64,000 nucleotides of DNA from positions 62,001 to 126,000 of the forward strand of contig NZ_LGUR01000014.1 of assembly GCF_001270495.1 (NCBI RefSeq), given 5' to 3'. Position numbers and translations under genes: made by a program. Below, in pieces: positions 1 to 7,780 of this stretch; the stretch's first letter is position 1; every line of letters begins with the position of its first letter. The notes beneath the pieces are model-generated. The model ran no database searches. It was not told the origin of the DNA and saw nothing but the letters and a program-made list of their open reading frames with translations. The DNA is from Streptomyces viridochromogenes (GTDB taxonomy: Bacteria > Actinomycetota > Actinomycetes > Streptomycetales > Streptomycetaceae).

Positions 1-669
1 TCGGTCGTCACCTACGGCACCGACTACGCATTCCTCGGCCACTACCTGGTCCGCCCCGACCTGCGCGGCCACGGCCACGGCCTGACCACCTGGAAGACCG
101 CCCTGGCCCACGCCGGAAACCGCGTCATCGGCCTCGACGGGGTCGTCGCCCAGCAGGACAACTACCGCCGCTCGGGCTTCGAGTCCGCCCACCGGACCGT
201 CCGGTTCACCGGAACCGCGCCCACCGCCCGGGTGCCGGCGGACATCCGGGCCGTACGGCCCGAGGACGTCGAGGACATCACCGCGTACGACGCCACCTGC
301 ACGCCCGCCGACCGCCCCCGTTTCCTCGCTCACTGGCTCACCGGCCCCGGACACCACGCCGTGGTCCGCCGCGTGGGCGGCCGTGTCACCGGCTACGGCG
401 TGATCCGCCCCGGCCACGACTGCCCGCGCATCGGCCCGCTCTTCGCCGACACCGCCGAGGACGCCCGGGCCCTGTTCACCGCGCTCACCGCCGAGGCGGC
501 CGGGCGCCCGGTCGCCGTCGACGTGCCCGAGACCAACCCGGCGGGGGTGGCTCTCGCCGAGGAGGCCGGTTTCACGCCCTCCTTCGAAACCGCCCGCATG
601 TATACGGGCCCGGTGCGACCGCACTCCCAGGAGCGTGTCTTCGGGGTCACCACGCTGGAACTCGGTTAG
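1..669 (+). CDS. GNAT-family N-acetyltransferase, 5' end outside window
   Basis: The frame is open from base 1 with no start in view and ends at TAG 667-669, leaving 222 residues. Visible residues 18-27 (RPDLRGHGHG) are the acetyl-CoA pyrophosphate loop, motif A of GNAT enzymes. A second compact domain follows from about residue 78, after an Ala/Pro-rich joint. This N-terminal GNAT plus C-terminal acetyltransferase layout is common in actinobacterial two-domain acetyltransferases. The substrate cannot be read from the sequence. The gene converges on the deaminase at 764-1249. The family call is firm and the function is not. Confidence 0.8.
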   Translation, partial: SVVTYGTDYAFLGHYLVRPDLRGHGHGLTTWKTALAHAGNRVIGLDGVVAQQDNYRRSGFESAHRTVRFTGTAPTARVPADIRAVRPEDVEDITAYDATCTPADRPRFLAHWLTGPGHHAVVRRVGGRVTGYGVIRPGHDCPRIGPLFADTAEDARALFTALTAEAAGRPVAVDVPETNPAGVALAEEAGFTPSFETARMYTGPVRPHSQERVFGVTTLELG

Positions 670-763
670 CGTGATCCGCCGGACAGGCCCTGGTGGGGGC
701 CGCGGACGTCCCCTGGATCTCGTGTCGGGCCAGGGGTGTACGGCCGTCGAAACGCCTGCCCGG

Positions 764-1249
764 TCAGTTCCGTCGCCCGTGGAACCGGAAGTGCAGCGCG
801 CGGACGTCGTCCGTCAGCTCGGGTACCGGACCCTCCACGGCCACGTCCGGCGCGACCTCCTGGATCGGCAGCGGTCGAACCGGCGCGGCCGGCGCCCCCA
901 ACTCGGCCAGCCACCCGGTCAGTTGCTCCGACGAGGCGACGTACACGATGCGCCCCAGCCCCACCCAGGCGTGCGCGGCCGCGCACATCGGGCAGTGCTC
1001 GCCGGAGGTGTACACCGTCGCGGCCGCTCGCTCCTCGGGCGTCAGACGGGCGGCGGACCAGCGGGCCAGCTCGAACTCGGGGTGCCGGGTGCGGTCGCCC
1101 GACGCGACCCGGTTGTGGTCCTCGGCGAGAACCTCGCCGTCCGCCCCCACCAGCACCGACCCGAACGGCTCGTCCCCGGCCTCCAGCGCCTCGGTCGCCA
1201 GCGCGACGCAGCGGCGCAGATACGGCAGTTCGGTGTCCTTCACGACCAT
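764..1249 (-). CDS. nucleoside/cytidine-type deaminase, zinc-dependent
   Basis: A 161-residue protein of the cytidine/deoxycytidylate deaminase fold, likely a cytosolic nucleobase or nucleoside deaminase (guanine-deaminase or TadA-like group). The zinc site is visible as H56-P-E58, with the Glu as proton shuttle, and C86-P-M-C89. The residue before the first Cys is His rather than the usual Pro. The start is ATG 1249, because the frame upstream loses family resemblance. The MFS transporter gene ends 40 bp upstream on the same strand, so the two may be co-transcribed. The substrate is not determined by these motifs. Confidence 0.85.
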   Translation of the reverse strand: MVVKDTELPYLRRCVALATEALEAGDEPFGSVLVGADGEVLAEDHNRVASGDRTRHPEFELARWSAARLTPEERAAATVYTSGEHCPMCAAAHAWVGLGRIVYVASSEQLTGWLAELGAPAAPVRPLPIQEVAPDVAVEGPVPELTDDVRALHFRFHGRRN

Positions 1250-1289
1250 CTCGTACGGCCTCCTCGCGGCGTGATCTTCCCTGCCCACC

Positions 1290-2489
1290 CTAGGTTCGCC
1301 GACGTACGGCCGGAAAGGCGTGCGCGCGGCCGAGGCCCACGGTGACGAACGCGCCCGCGACCAGGGGGAGCGCGGTCCACGGCAGAGCGCCCGCGCCCAG
1401 GCGCTCCAGGGCCAGACCACCGGTGAGGGAACCCGCCGCGATCCCCGCGTTGTACACCGTGGCCTGCAAGGAGGTGGCCACATCGGCGTGCGCGGGACCC
1501 GAGGCGTCGACCAGGGCGGTCTGGATCAGCGTGGGCGCCCCGCCGAAGGCGACACCCCACAGCGCGACCGACGCGAGGAGCACGGCGGGTGTTCCGGCGC
1601 GCAGACCGAGGGCGAGCATGACGGCCGTGCACAGGGCGAGCGCGCCCAGCAGGGTCGCCCGAAGCCGCCGGTCCACCAGGACCCCGGTCACCCAGATCCC
1701 GGCGACCGTGGCCGCCCCGAACACCAGCAGGACCAGGCCCGTACGCCCGAACCCGGCATGCGTCGCGAAGGGGGCGACGTACGTGTACATCACCTGGTGG
1801 CCCAGCAACAGCAACAGCGTGACGGACAGGACGGCCGGGACGCCCGGCAGCGCGGCCACCCGCTGGGGAGGCAGCCCCGCACCCGGCGGCTCGCCCGGGA
1901 ACCCCGGCACCCGCCACCACACCCAGCCCACCAGGAACACCGCCAGCCCGGCCAGCGCGCCGAACGCCGTGCGCCAGCCGAGCGCCTCAGCGAGTGCGGT
2001 CCCGGCGGGCACGCCCAGTGACAGTGCGAGCGTGATCCCGGCGAGCACGATCGCGATCGCCCGGCCACGCCGCACGGCCGGCACCATCCGGGCCGCGTAG
2101 CCGACGAGCATCGCCCACAGTGTGCCGCCCATCAGCCCGGCCACGACCCGTGCGGCGAAGGTCAGGCCGTACGACGACGACAGCGCGACCACCGCGTTGC
2201 TGCCCGCGAAGCCCGCCAGCGTGCCGATGAGCACGGGCCGGCGCGGCAGCCCGCGCAGCAGGACCGTGAGCGGGATCGCGCCCGCGAAGGAGGCGACGGC
2301 ATACGCCGTGACGAGGAAGCCGACCTGCGCCTCGGACACCGCCAGCGCCGGCGCCATGCGCGGCAGCAGGCCCGCCGGAAGCAGCTCGGTCAGGACCGCG
2401 GTGAACGCGGCCGTGGACAGGGCGAGCAGCCCGGACCACGGCAGCGAGGTGGGCAGGGCTGTGCCCTTGGCCATGGATGTGGTGGACAT
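1290..2489 (-). CDS. MFS transporter (DHA1-type drug exporter)
   Basis: A 399-residue polytopic membrane protein with about twelve hydrophobic segments. Loops carry the basic-residue pattern of major facilitator proteins, such as LLRGLPRRP between early helices and VRRGRA in the middle. The length is normal for a DHA1 proton-coupled exporter. It is transcribed away from the MerR regulator at 2611, a classic regulator/efflux pair. ATG 2489 has no Shine-Dalgarno sequence and sits about 7 nt after a plausible -10 element, so the mRNA is probably leaderless. The substrate is unknown; chloramphenicol- or sugar-efflux-like relatives are common for this family. Confidence 0.85.
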   Translation of the reverse strand: MSTTSMAKGTALPTSLPWSGLLALSTAAFTAVLTELLPAGLLPRMAPALAVSEAQVGFLVTAYAVASFAGAIPLTVLLRGLPRRPVLIGTLAGFAGSNAVVALSSSYGLTFAARVVAGLMGGTLWAMLVGYAARMVPAVRRGRAIAIVLAGITLALSLGVPAGTALAEALGWRTAFGALAGLAVFLVGWVWWRVPGFPGEPPGAGLPPQRVAALPGVPAVLSVTLLLLLGHQVMYTYVAPFATHAGFGRTGLVLLVFGAATVAGIWVTGVLVDRRLRATLLGALALCTAVMLALGLRAGTPAVLLASVALWGVAFGGAPTLIQTALVDASGPAHADVATSLQATVYNAGIAAGSLTGGLALERLGAGALPWTALPLVAGAFVTVGLGRAHAFPAVRRRT

Positions 2490-2495
2490 GCGACC

Positions 2496-2527
2496 ATGCT
2501 CGAACCCTCACATCAGTGTGAAGGCAA
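2496..2527 (-). promoter_or_regulatory. MerR-type promoter/operator of the MFS gene
   Basis: On the minus strand a -35-like TTGCCT (2527-2522) and a -10-like GAGCAT (2501-2496) are 20 bp apart. That is the stretched spacing MerR activators act on by twisting DNA. The spacer holds an inverted repeat, 2505-2524, CCTTCACA / TGTGAGGG around CTGA. Transcription would begin at about the MFS ATG 2489. The assignment to the adjacent MerR is inference from position and architecture. Confidence 0.6.
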
Positions 2528-2536
2528 GGGCGATCT

Positions 2537-2610
2537 CCGAGGCACACGTTCCGAGGCGCACATTCCAAGGCGCTCCACGGCGCTCCGAGGCGCATATTTC
2601 CGAGGCAGAC
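2537..2610. repeat. short iterated CCGAGGCRCA repeats upstream of merR
   Basis: Four imperfect copies of a 14-15 bp unit beginning CCGAGGC lie at 2537-2550, 2551-2564, 2585-2599 and 2600-2610. A diverged stretch separates the second and third. The last copy supplies the GAGG ribosome-binding site of merR, 5 nt before ATG 2611. They may be regulator half-sites or a local duplication of the RBS region. Confidence 0.6.
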
Positions 2611-3000
2611 ATGAAGATCGGCGAACTCTCCCGCCGTACCGGCGTCCCCACCCGGCTGCTGCGCTACTACGAGGAACAGCACCTGCTCCACCCGGACCGC
2701 ACCGACAACGGCTACCGGGACTATCCCGAGTCGGCCGTCCAGGACGTCCAGCAGATCCGGGGACTCCTCGACTCGGGCCTGACCACGCAGATGATCCGCG
2801 CGATCCTGCCGTACCTGTCCGGCCCCGACGAGATCCTGCTGCCCGCCGAGCACCTCACCCCGGACACGGCCGCCCTCCTCCAGGGCCACATCGACCGCAT
2901 CCAGGCCCGCATCGAGTGCCTGGCACGCAACCGCGACCGGCTGCGTGAGTACCTGGCGGCGGTGCGGCCGGAGGGTGAGGAGGGGGCGGTGCGGTCGTAA
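2611..3000 (+). CDS. MerR-family transcriptional regulator
   Basis: A 129-residue regulator. Residues 1-70 form the MerR winged helix-turn-helix (MKIGELSRRTGVPTRLLRYY, then the GYRDY wing), followed by a short dimerisation helix and an effector tail of about 50 residues. It probably controls the divergent MFS exporter through the long-spacer promoter at 2496-2527. The only Cys in the tail lies near residue 107, so a metal or thiol sensor of the classic kind is unlikely and a hydrophobic drug ligand is more plausible. The start is fixed by GAGG at 2602-2605 and by the family's canonical N-terminus. Confidence 0.88.
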   Translation: MKIGELSRRTGVPTRLLRYYEEQHLLHPDRTDNGYRDYPESAVQDVQQIRGLLDSGLTTQMIRAILPYLSGPDEILLPAEHLTPDTAALLQGHIDRIQARIECLARNRDRLREYLAAVRPEGEEGAVRS

Positions 3001-3040
3001 ATGGGTTGTCGTGCTGGTGGGCCGGTGGTGGGGTGTGCCC

Positions 3041-3817
3041 ATGGATCATGTCGCAGTGCTTGCCCTCTTCGACCGGGACATGCGGGAAGGCGCGCGGCCG
3101 GACGGCCCCGGCGCCCTGGTGGAGCGGGTGGGCGGCATCGTGCGCCAGGTGTCCCGCGCGCATGGCTGGAACGGCGTCGTGTGGTCCGGCCTGGACGAGG
3201 CGGGCGCCGACGAGGCGATCGCCGAACAGATCGCCCACTTCGCCCCGCTGGGATGCGCATTCGAGTGGAAGCTCTACGGCCATGACCTCCCGGTGGATCT
3301 CGGCCGGCGGCTCAGGGACGCCGGCTTCACGGCCGGGCCCGAGGAGACGCTGATGGTGGGCGAGATCGCCGACCTGACCCTGGACACCGCGACACCGGAC
3401 GGCATCCGCATCCTCCCCGTGACCGACCGGGCGGGCGTCGATCTCGTCGCGGAGGTGCACGAGAAGGCCTTCGGCACGGACGGCACCCAGTTGCGGCACC
3501 AGCTGCTCGCCCAGCTCACGGCTGCCCCGGACACAGTGGTCGCGGTCGTCGCGCTGGCCGGTGACATCCCGGTGAGCGCCGCCCGGATGGAACTCGTGCC
3601 GGGGGCGCGGTTCGCCGGGCTGTGGGGCGGCGGGACCGTCGAGGGCTGGCGGGGCCGCGGCATCTACCGTGCCCTGGTCGCCCACCGCGCCCGTGCCGCC
3701 GCGGACCGCGGCTACCCGTACCTCCAGGTCGATGCCATGAGCACGAGCCGTCCCATCCTGGAGCGGCTGGGCTTCGAGCGTCTGACCACGACGACGCCGT
3801 ACGTGTACACGCCGTAG
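3041..3817 (+). CDS. GNAT-family N-acetyltransferase
   Basis: A 258-residue protein whose C-terminal half (about residues 120-258) is a GNAT domain. GGGTVEGWRGRGIYRALVAH covers strand beta-4 and the acetyl-CoA loop, and the end ILERLGFERL is the family's typical last helix and strand. The N-terminal 110 residues are a divergent leader domain seen in two-part acetyltransferases. ATG 3041 follows a G-rich RBS-like stretch. It starts 40 bp after merR on the same strand, so read-through from merR is possible. The acetyl acceptor is unknown. Confidence 0.82.
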   Translation: MDHVAVLALFDRDMREGARPDGPGALVERVGGIVRQVSRAHGWNGVVWSGLDEAGADEAIAEQIAHFAPLGCAFEWKLYGHDLPVDLGRRLRDAGFTAGPEETLMVGEIADLTLDTATPDGIRILPVTDRAGVDLVAEVHEKAFGTDGTQLRHQLLAQLTAAPDTVVAVVALAGDIPVSAARMELVPGARFAGLWGGGTVEGWRGRGIYRALVAHRARAAADRGYPYLQVDAMSTSRPILERLGFERLTTTTPYVYTP

Positions 3818-3853
3818 CGGGCAGAACGCCGCCGGAGGCGTGCCCCGCCGGAA

Positions 3854-3881
3854 TGTCACATCCGTGCCCTCCCGCCTCGTC
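3854..3881 (+). promoter_or_regulatory. ECF41-like promoter (TGTCACA-N17-CGTC)
   Basis: TGTCACA at 3854-3860 and CGTC at 3878-3881 are separated by 17 bp. This matches the signature described for group ECF41 extracytoplasmic-function sigma factors. The -10 element ends 8 nt before the epimerase ATG, predicting a leaderless mRNA. No ECF gene lies nearby, so the sigma factor would act in trans. Confidence 0.65.
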
Positions 3882-3889
3882 GCACTGGC

Positions 3890-4834
3890 ATGACGACGAA
3901 CCAGAGCCAAGAGAGCGGCCACAGCCGGAGCGTCCTCCTCGCGGGCGCCGGCGGGGTCCTCGGCCGGCACATCACCCGCGCCCTGACCGAGGCGGGCCAC
4001 AAGGTCACCGGCCTCGGTCGCGGCCCGCGCAACGACGTCCAGGCCGACCTGATGAACCGGGACGCCCTGCTGCGCGCCGTCGACGGCCACCACTTCGACA
4101 CGGTGATCCACGCCGCGACCGCGCTGCGCAAGCCCCCCATGCGCCACTGCGACATGCACGCCACCAACGCGCTGCGCACCGACGGCACCGCCCATCTGAT
4201 CGAAGCCGCGCAGACCACCGGCGCCCGGCGCTTCGTGGCCGAGTCGATGGTCTTCGGATACGGCTACGGCGACCACGGCGGCCAGGTGATCACCGAAGAC
4301 GCCCCCTTCGGCCCGCGCGGCCGCACCCCGCAGCTGGAGCGGCACCTCGCGGCGATGCGCGTCAAGGAACAACTCACCTTCGGTACCGCGGGGTTGGAAG
4401 GCATCGCCCTGCGCTTCGGCCTGTTCTACGGCCCCGGCGGCACGGACGCACTGCTGCCCATGCTGCGCAAGCGGCGACTGCCCGTCCCCGCCGACCACGG
4501 CCGGGTCCTGCCCTGGATCGACCTCACCGACGCGGCCCGCGCGGTCGTCGCCGCCGTCGAACGCGGGCGCCCCGGGCAGGCGTACAACATCGCCGACCGC
4601 ACCCCGACGGGATTCGGGAGCCATGTCCGGTGCGTGGCCGACGAGTTCGGGCTGCCGAAGCCGATGACCGTACCGCTGTGGCTGATGCGGCCCATGTCGT
4701 ACGCGCACACCATGATGGCGTCGACGCTGCGGGTCTCCACGGCTAAGGCGGAGCGGGAGCTCGGCTGGACGCCCGCCCACCCGGCGGCCCGCGACGGCCT
4801 CGCCGCGATGCGGGCCGCCGCGGGACTCACATGA
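3890..4834 (+). CDS. NAD(P)-dependent epimerase/dehydratase (extended SDR)
   Basis: A 314-residue Rossmann-fold protein. The nucleotide-binding motif GAGGVLGRHI is near residue 20, the conserved DTVIHAAT around residue 68, and the family C-terminus (ELGWTPAHP) is present. The canonical SDR YxxxK is not obvious; the region around residue 120 reads FGYGYGDHG, so catalysis may differ from UDP-sugar epimerases. ATG 3890 has no ribosome-binding site and follows an ECF41-like promoter directly. Epimerases are one of the three known ECF41 target classes (carboxymuconolactone decarboxylases, oxidoreductases, epimerases), which supports the promoter call. The substrate is unknown. Confidence 0.82.
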   Translation: MTTNQSQESGHSRSVLLAGAGGVLGRHITRALTEAGHKVTGLGRGPRNDVQADLMNRDALLRAVDGHHFDTVIHAATALRKPPMRHCDMHATNALRTDGTAHLIEAAQTTGARRFVAESMVFGYGYGDHGGQVITEDAPFGPRGRTPQLERHLAAMRVKEQLTFGTAGLEGIALRFGLFYGPGGTDALLPMLRKRRLPVPADHGRVLPWIDLTDAARAVVAAVERGRPGQAYNIADRTPTGFGSHVRCVADEFGLPKPMTVPLWLMRPMSYAHTMMASTLRVSTAKAERELGWTPAHPAARDGLAAMRAAAGLT

Positions 4835-4871
4835 ACGTCGTGCCGTCCTCTCACGTCCTTACTTCGATGCG

Positions 4872-5135
4872 TCAGCGGCGCGCCTTCGTCCGGTCCAGCG
4901 CGGCGACGCCCAGGGCGGCGAGACCGATCTGGATGAGCCACTCGACCCAGTCGACGCCGTCGGTGTCGGCCACGTCCAGCCCGGCGGCGATCGCCGAACC
5001 GATGAGCGCGGCCACGATGCCGACGAGGATGGTCCACAGGACCCCGATGCGCTGACGGCCCGGAACCACGAGACGTCCGAGCACACCGATGACGATGCCG
5101 ATCACAATGGCACTGATGATGCCGGAGATCTCCAT
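4872..5135 (-). CDS. GlsB/YeaQ/YmgE-family stress membrane protein
   Basis: An 87-residue protein with three hydrophobic segments: MEISGIISAIVIGIVIGVLG, a middle ILVGIVAALIGSAIAAG, and WLIQIGLAALGVAAL. This is the length and pattern of the transglycosylase-associated GlsB/YeaQ family. Family members are inner-membrane proteins induced by stress and of unclear mechanism. The start ATG 5135 has a strong AGAGGGG ribosome-binding site. It converges on the epimerase gene. Confidence 0.85.
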   Translation of the reverse strand: MEISGIISAIVIGIVIGVLGRLVVPGRQRIGVLWTILVGIVAALIGSAIAAGLDVADTDGVDWVEWLIQIGLAALGVAALDRTKARR

Positions 5136-5325
5136 TTCGCCCCTCTTCCTCCTGCCCCCGCACAGGTTCGAGTTCCCCCTGGAGGGAGGGACAGTCCGTT
5201 CCGCTTCAACCAGTGGTCCCGCGTCGACCAGTGGCACGGCCACGGTGATCGCATGCGGGAAACGTGCCCGGGTGCGGGCATGCTGTGCGAGTGGTTCTGG
5301 GCTGGTGCTGAGCGCGGAGGTGCGG

Positions 5326-6066
5326 ATGGCGGAGCGGGTACTCGGCGGCGGAGCCGTGAACAAGGTCGTGCGCGTCGGGACGACCGTACGGCGTACGCCG
5401 CACGAACGGTCGGGCTATGTGCGGGAGTTGCTCACGCACTTCGAGCGCCGGGGCTGGGAAGGGGTCCCGCGGTACATCGGGACCGACGAGCGGGGGCGGG
5501 AGGTGTTCGGATACCTGGAGGGGCGTACCGCTGTCACTCCCCGGGAGCGGGCCGCGGCGGGGACGGACGCGGGGCTCGTGCGGGTCGCTCAACTCGTCCG
5601 CGCTTTCCACGACATGACGCACGGCACGCCGCTGGCCGGCGACCAGGATGTCGTGTGCCACAACGATCTCGCCCCGAAGAACACCGTCTACGCGATGGAC
5701 GGCACCGACTGGTGGGCGACCGCCCTCATCGACTGGGACATGGCCGCGCCCGGCGAGCGCGTCCATGACCTCGCCCATGTCTGCTGGCAGTACCTCGATC
5801 TGGGGCCGGGCGTCACCGATGTGTTCGAGACGGCCCGGCGGATCGCGCTCGTCTGTGACGCCTACGGGCCGGGCGGCGGCGGTGAGGGGCTCGTCGACGT
5901 GATCCTCTGGTGGCAGGACCGCTGCTGGCGGGGCATCGAGGCCGGCGCCGTGCGGGGTGAGCCGGCCATGGTGGGGCTGCGTGAACGCGGCGCCGTGGAC
6001 GAGGTGCGGAACGCCTACGCCTGGGTGGCTGAACACCGGCGCGAGCTGGGTTTCTTCCTGCCCTGA
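5326..6066 (+). CDS. aminoglycoside-phosphotransferase-like kinase
   Basis: A 246-residue protein of the APH/choline kinase fold. The Brenner catalytic motif is H112-N-D114-LAPKN119, and the metal-binding Asp follows in LIDWDMAAPGE near residue 135. The N-terminal lobe is short and lacks a clear glycine-rich loop, which is common in small APH-like proteins. The real substrate is often not an antibiotic in such chromosomal homologues. The start ATG 5326 is chosen from GGAGG at 5316-5320 with 5 nt spacing. It is a single gene, converging on the secreted protein at 6112. Confidence 0.8.
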   Translation: MAERVLGGGAVNKVVRVGTTVRRTPHERSGYVRELLTHFERRGWEGVPRYIGTDERGREVFGYLEGRTAVTPRERAAAGTDAGLVRVAQLVRAFHDMTHGTPLAGDQDVVCHNDLAPKNTVYAMDGTDWWATALIDWDMAAPGERVHDLAHVCWQYLDLGPGVTDVFETARRIALVCDAYGPGGGGEGLVDVILWWQDRCWRGIEAGAVRGEPAMVGLRERGAVDEVRNAYAWVAEHRRELGFFLP

Positions 6067-6111
6067 GGTCCCTGAGGCCCCTGACGCGGTGCACGCGCAT
6101 GCGTCGGCCTG

Positions 6112-6723
6112 TCAGGCCGACGGGGGCGCGTCGACCCATGAGGTCAACTGGCCGTCCGGCTGGAGGGCGACGTGCAGTCCGTTGTTCTCGCCGTAGGCGG
6201 CGCCGTGGCCGTCGGTGACCAGTGTGTCGAGACGTACGCCGTCCGCGAGGATGTCGGCCTCGTGGTGGTCGGCGGTCACGCGGTAGAGCTTCGCCGTCGT
6301 CGCGCCGTCCGCCAGCGTCGCCGTGGCGACCAGGACACGCTGGACGACCGGCTTGGGCCGGGGCTTGGCCCGCTCGACCCAGGACGTGACCTTGCCGTCC
6401 GGGTGCAGGGTGATGTGCAGCCCGTTGTGCTGGGCGTACGCGGCCCTGCCCTGGGTGTACAGGGCTCCGTACCTCTCCTCCCCGGCCCAGATCTCCGCCT
6501 CGTAACGGTCCGTGCCGGCCTTGTAGACCTTCGCCCGGCTGATGTGGTCCGCGAGCTGCACCGTCTGCACGTAGACGCGCTCGGCCCTGGAGGGAGGGGC
6601 CGCGGAGGTGCCGGACTTGCCGGCGGGCGCGTCGATAGCGAAGGCGCCGGCGGCCGAGATGCTCAGCGCGGTGGTGACACCGGTGGCGACGAGGGCGGTG
6701 CGCAGGGTGCGGGGAGCACGCAT
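6112..6723 (-). CDS. secreted protein with two internal repeats, function unknown
   Basis: A 203-residue protein with a Sec-type signal peptide (MRAPRTLRTALVATGVTTAL, cut after about residue 29). The mature part is a tandem duplication of a unit of about 70 residues. The first repeat runs from VYVQTVQLAD to DGKVTSWVE and the second from VLVATATLAD to DGQLTSWVD, and both carry NGLH followed by a hydrophobic strand and PDG. The linker between them is KPRPKPVV. I do not recognise the family. An extracellular binding or structural role is a guess from the signal and the duplication. Confidence 0.75.
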   Translation of the reverse strand: MRAPRTLRTALVATGVTTALSISAAGAFAIDAPAGKSGTSAAPPSRAERVYVQTVQLADHISRAKVYKAGTDRYEAEIWAGEERYGALYTQGRAAYAQHNGLHITLHPDGKVTSWVERAKPRPKPVVQRVLVATATLADGATTAKLYRVTADHHEADILADGVRLDTLVTDGHGAAYGENNGLHVALQPDGQLTSWVDAPPSA

Positions 6724-6851
6724 CAGTGAGTCGTTCCTTCGATGGGGTTCGTTGCGATGTGTTCGACGCTACGGACCGCCCATCAAGGGTTCCCGTAGGT
6801 CATGTAACAGGCGTTCGTCACGTACTTCTCAAAACGGAAAAGCAGCTCCGA

Positions 6852-6880
6852 TTGACATGCAGGCAATTGCCTGCATAACT
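6852..6880 (+). promoter_or_regulatory. ArsR-gene promoter with 20-bp palindromic operator
   Basis: A consensus -35 TTGACA (6852-6857) and a -10-like ATAACT (6875-6880) are 17 bp apart. A perfect 20-bp palindrome, 6857-6876 (ATGCAGGCAA / TTGCCTGCAT), fills the spacer. A dimeric repressor bound there would block RNA polymerase, the usual ArsR autorepression arrangement. The predicted start site is about 6887, where an in-frame GTG occurs. Confidence 0.75.
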
Positions 6881-6910
6881 TTGAGTGTGCGATCAGAGAG
6901 TGGCTCCGGG

Positions 6911-7678
6911 ATGGACAGGGTGTTCAAGGCGCTGGCCGACGAGACGCGCAGACGGCTCCTGGACCGGCTGCGCGAGGACAACGGGCAGACGCTGGGGGAG
7001 CTGTGCGCCGGTATCGGCATGGCCCGCCAGTCGGTGACCCAGCATCTCGCCGTGCTGGAGGCCGCCAACCTGGTCGGCACGGTGCGGCGAGGGCGGGAGA
7101 AGCTGCACTACCTCAATCCGGTCCCGCTCCACGAGATGCAGGAGCGGTGGATCGACAAGTTCGAGAGCCCGCGCCTGCGTGTGCTCGGAGCCGTGAAACG
7201 ACGAGCTGAGGAAGCCATGACCGACAAGCCCACATTCGTGTACGTCACCTATATCGAGAGCACGCCCGAGAAGGTCTGGGACGCGCTCACCGACGCCGAT
7301 CTGACGGCCGCCTACTGGGGCCACAGCAACGTCTCGGACTGGCGGGCCGGCTCGCGCTGGGAACACGTCCGCACGGACGGTTCGGGTGTCGCCGACGTGG
7401 TCGGCACCGTCGTGGAGAGTGAGCGGCCGAGCCGTCTGGTCACCACCTGGGTGGCGCCGGACGAGGAGGGGCGGCAGGACAAGTACTCCAGGGTCACCTT
7501 CGACATCCGGCAGCACGCCGAGATCGTCCGGCTCACGGTCACCCACGAGGACCTGCCGGACGAGAGCGCGCGCGCCGATGTGTCGTCCGGCTGGCCGGCC
7601 GTGCTGTCCAACCTCAAGTCGCTGCTGGAGACCGGACATGTCCTGCCGCAGGAGCCGTGGCTGATGCCGGCCCGCTGA
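6911..7678 (+). CDS. ArsR-family regulator fused to an SRPBCC (AHSA1-like) domain
   Basis: A 255-residue fusion. Residues 1-95 are an ArsR winged helix-turn-helix (VFKALADETRRRLLDRL, recognition region MARQSVTQHLAVLEAA). From about residue 103 a START/AHSA1-like ligand-binding fold begins with TYIESTPEKVWDALTD. No metal-site cysteines are visible, so the SRPBCC pocket is the likely sensor of a small hydrophobic ligand. ATG 6911 matches the family N-terminus. An in-frame GTG at 6887 falls exactly at the predicted transcription start and could be used leaderlessly, adding eight residues. Confidence 0.85.
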   Translation: MDRVFKALADETRRRLLDRLREDNGQTLGELCAGIGMARQSVTQHLAVLEAANLVGTVRRGREKLHYLNPVPLHEMQERWIDKFESPRLRVLGAVKRRAEEAMTDKPTFVYVTYIESTPEKVWDALTDADLTAAYWGHSNVSDWRAGSRWEHVRTDGSGVADVVGTVVESERPSRLVTTWVAPDEEGRQDKYSRVTFDIRQHAEIVRLTVTHEDLPDESARADVSSGWPAVLSNLKSLLETGHVLPQEPWLMPAR

Positions 7679-7729
7679 ACGGGGGCGCCGGAGGGGAGCG
7701 GAGGCAGAAGGGGGAGGGCGACAGGAGGA

Positions 7730-7755
7730 GGCCGGCCCGCGGGTGCGGACCGGCC
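7730..7755. terminator. hairpin between convergent genes
   Basis: Arms 7730-7740 and 7745-7755 (GGCCGGCCCGC / GCGGACCGGCC) form an 11-bp stem with one mismatch and a GGGT loop. It lies between the 3' ends of the ArsR-SRPBCC gene and the SPW-repeat gene. There is no U-tract, as is usual for Streptomyces terminators. Confidence 0.6.
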
Positions 7756-7780
7756 GACGGGTCTCCTCTCCGATGTGCCG

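Noticed and set aside
5165..5180. GGTTCGAG-like T-loop sequences (also near 53088) considered as tRNA genes
   Set aside because: No matching acceptor, anticodon or D arms surround them.
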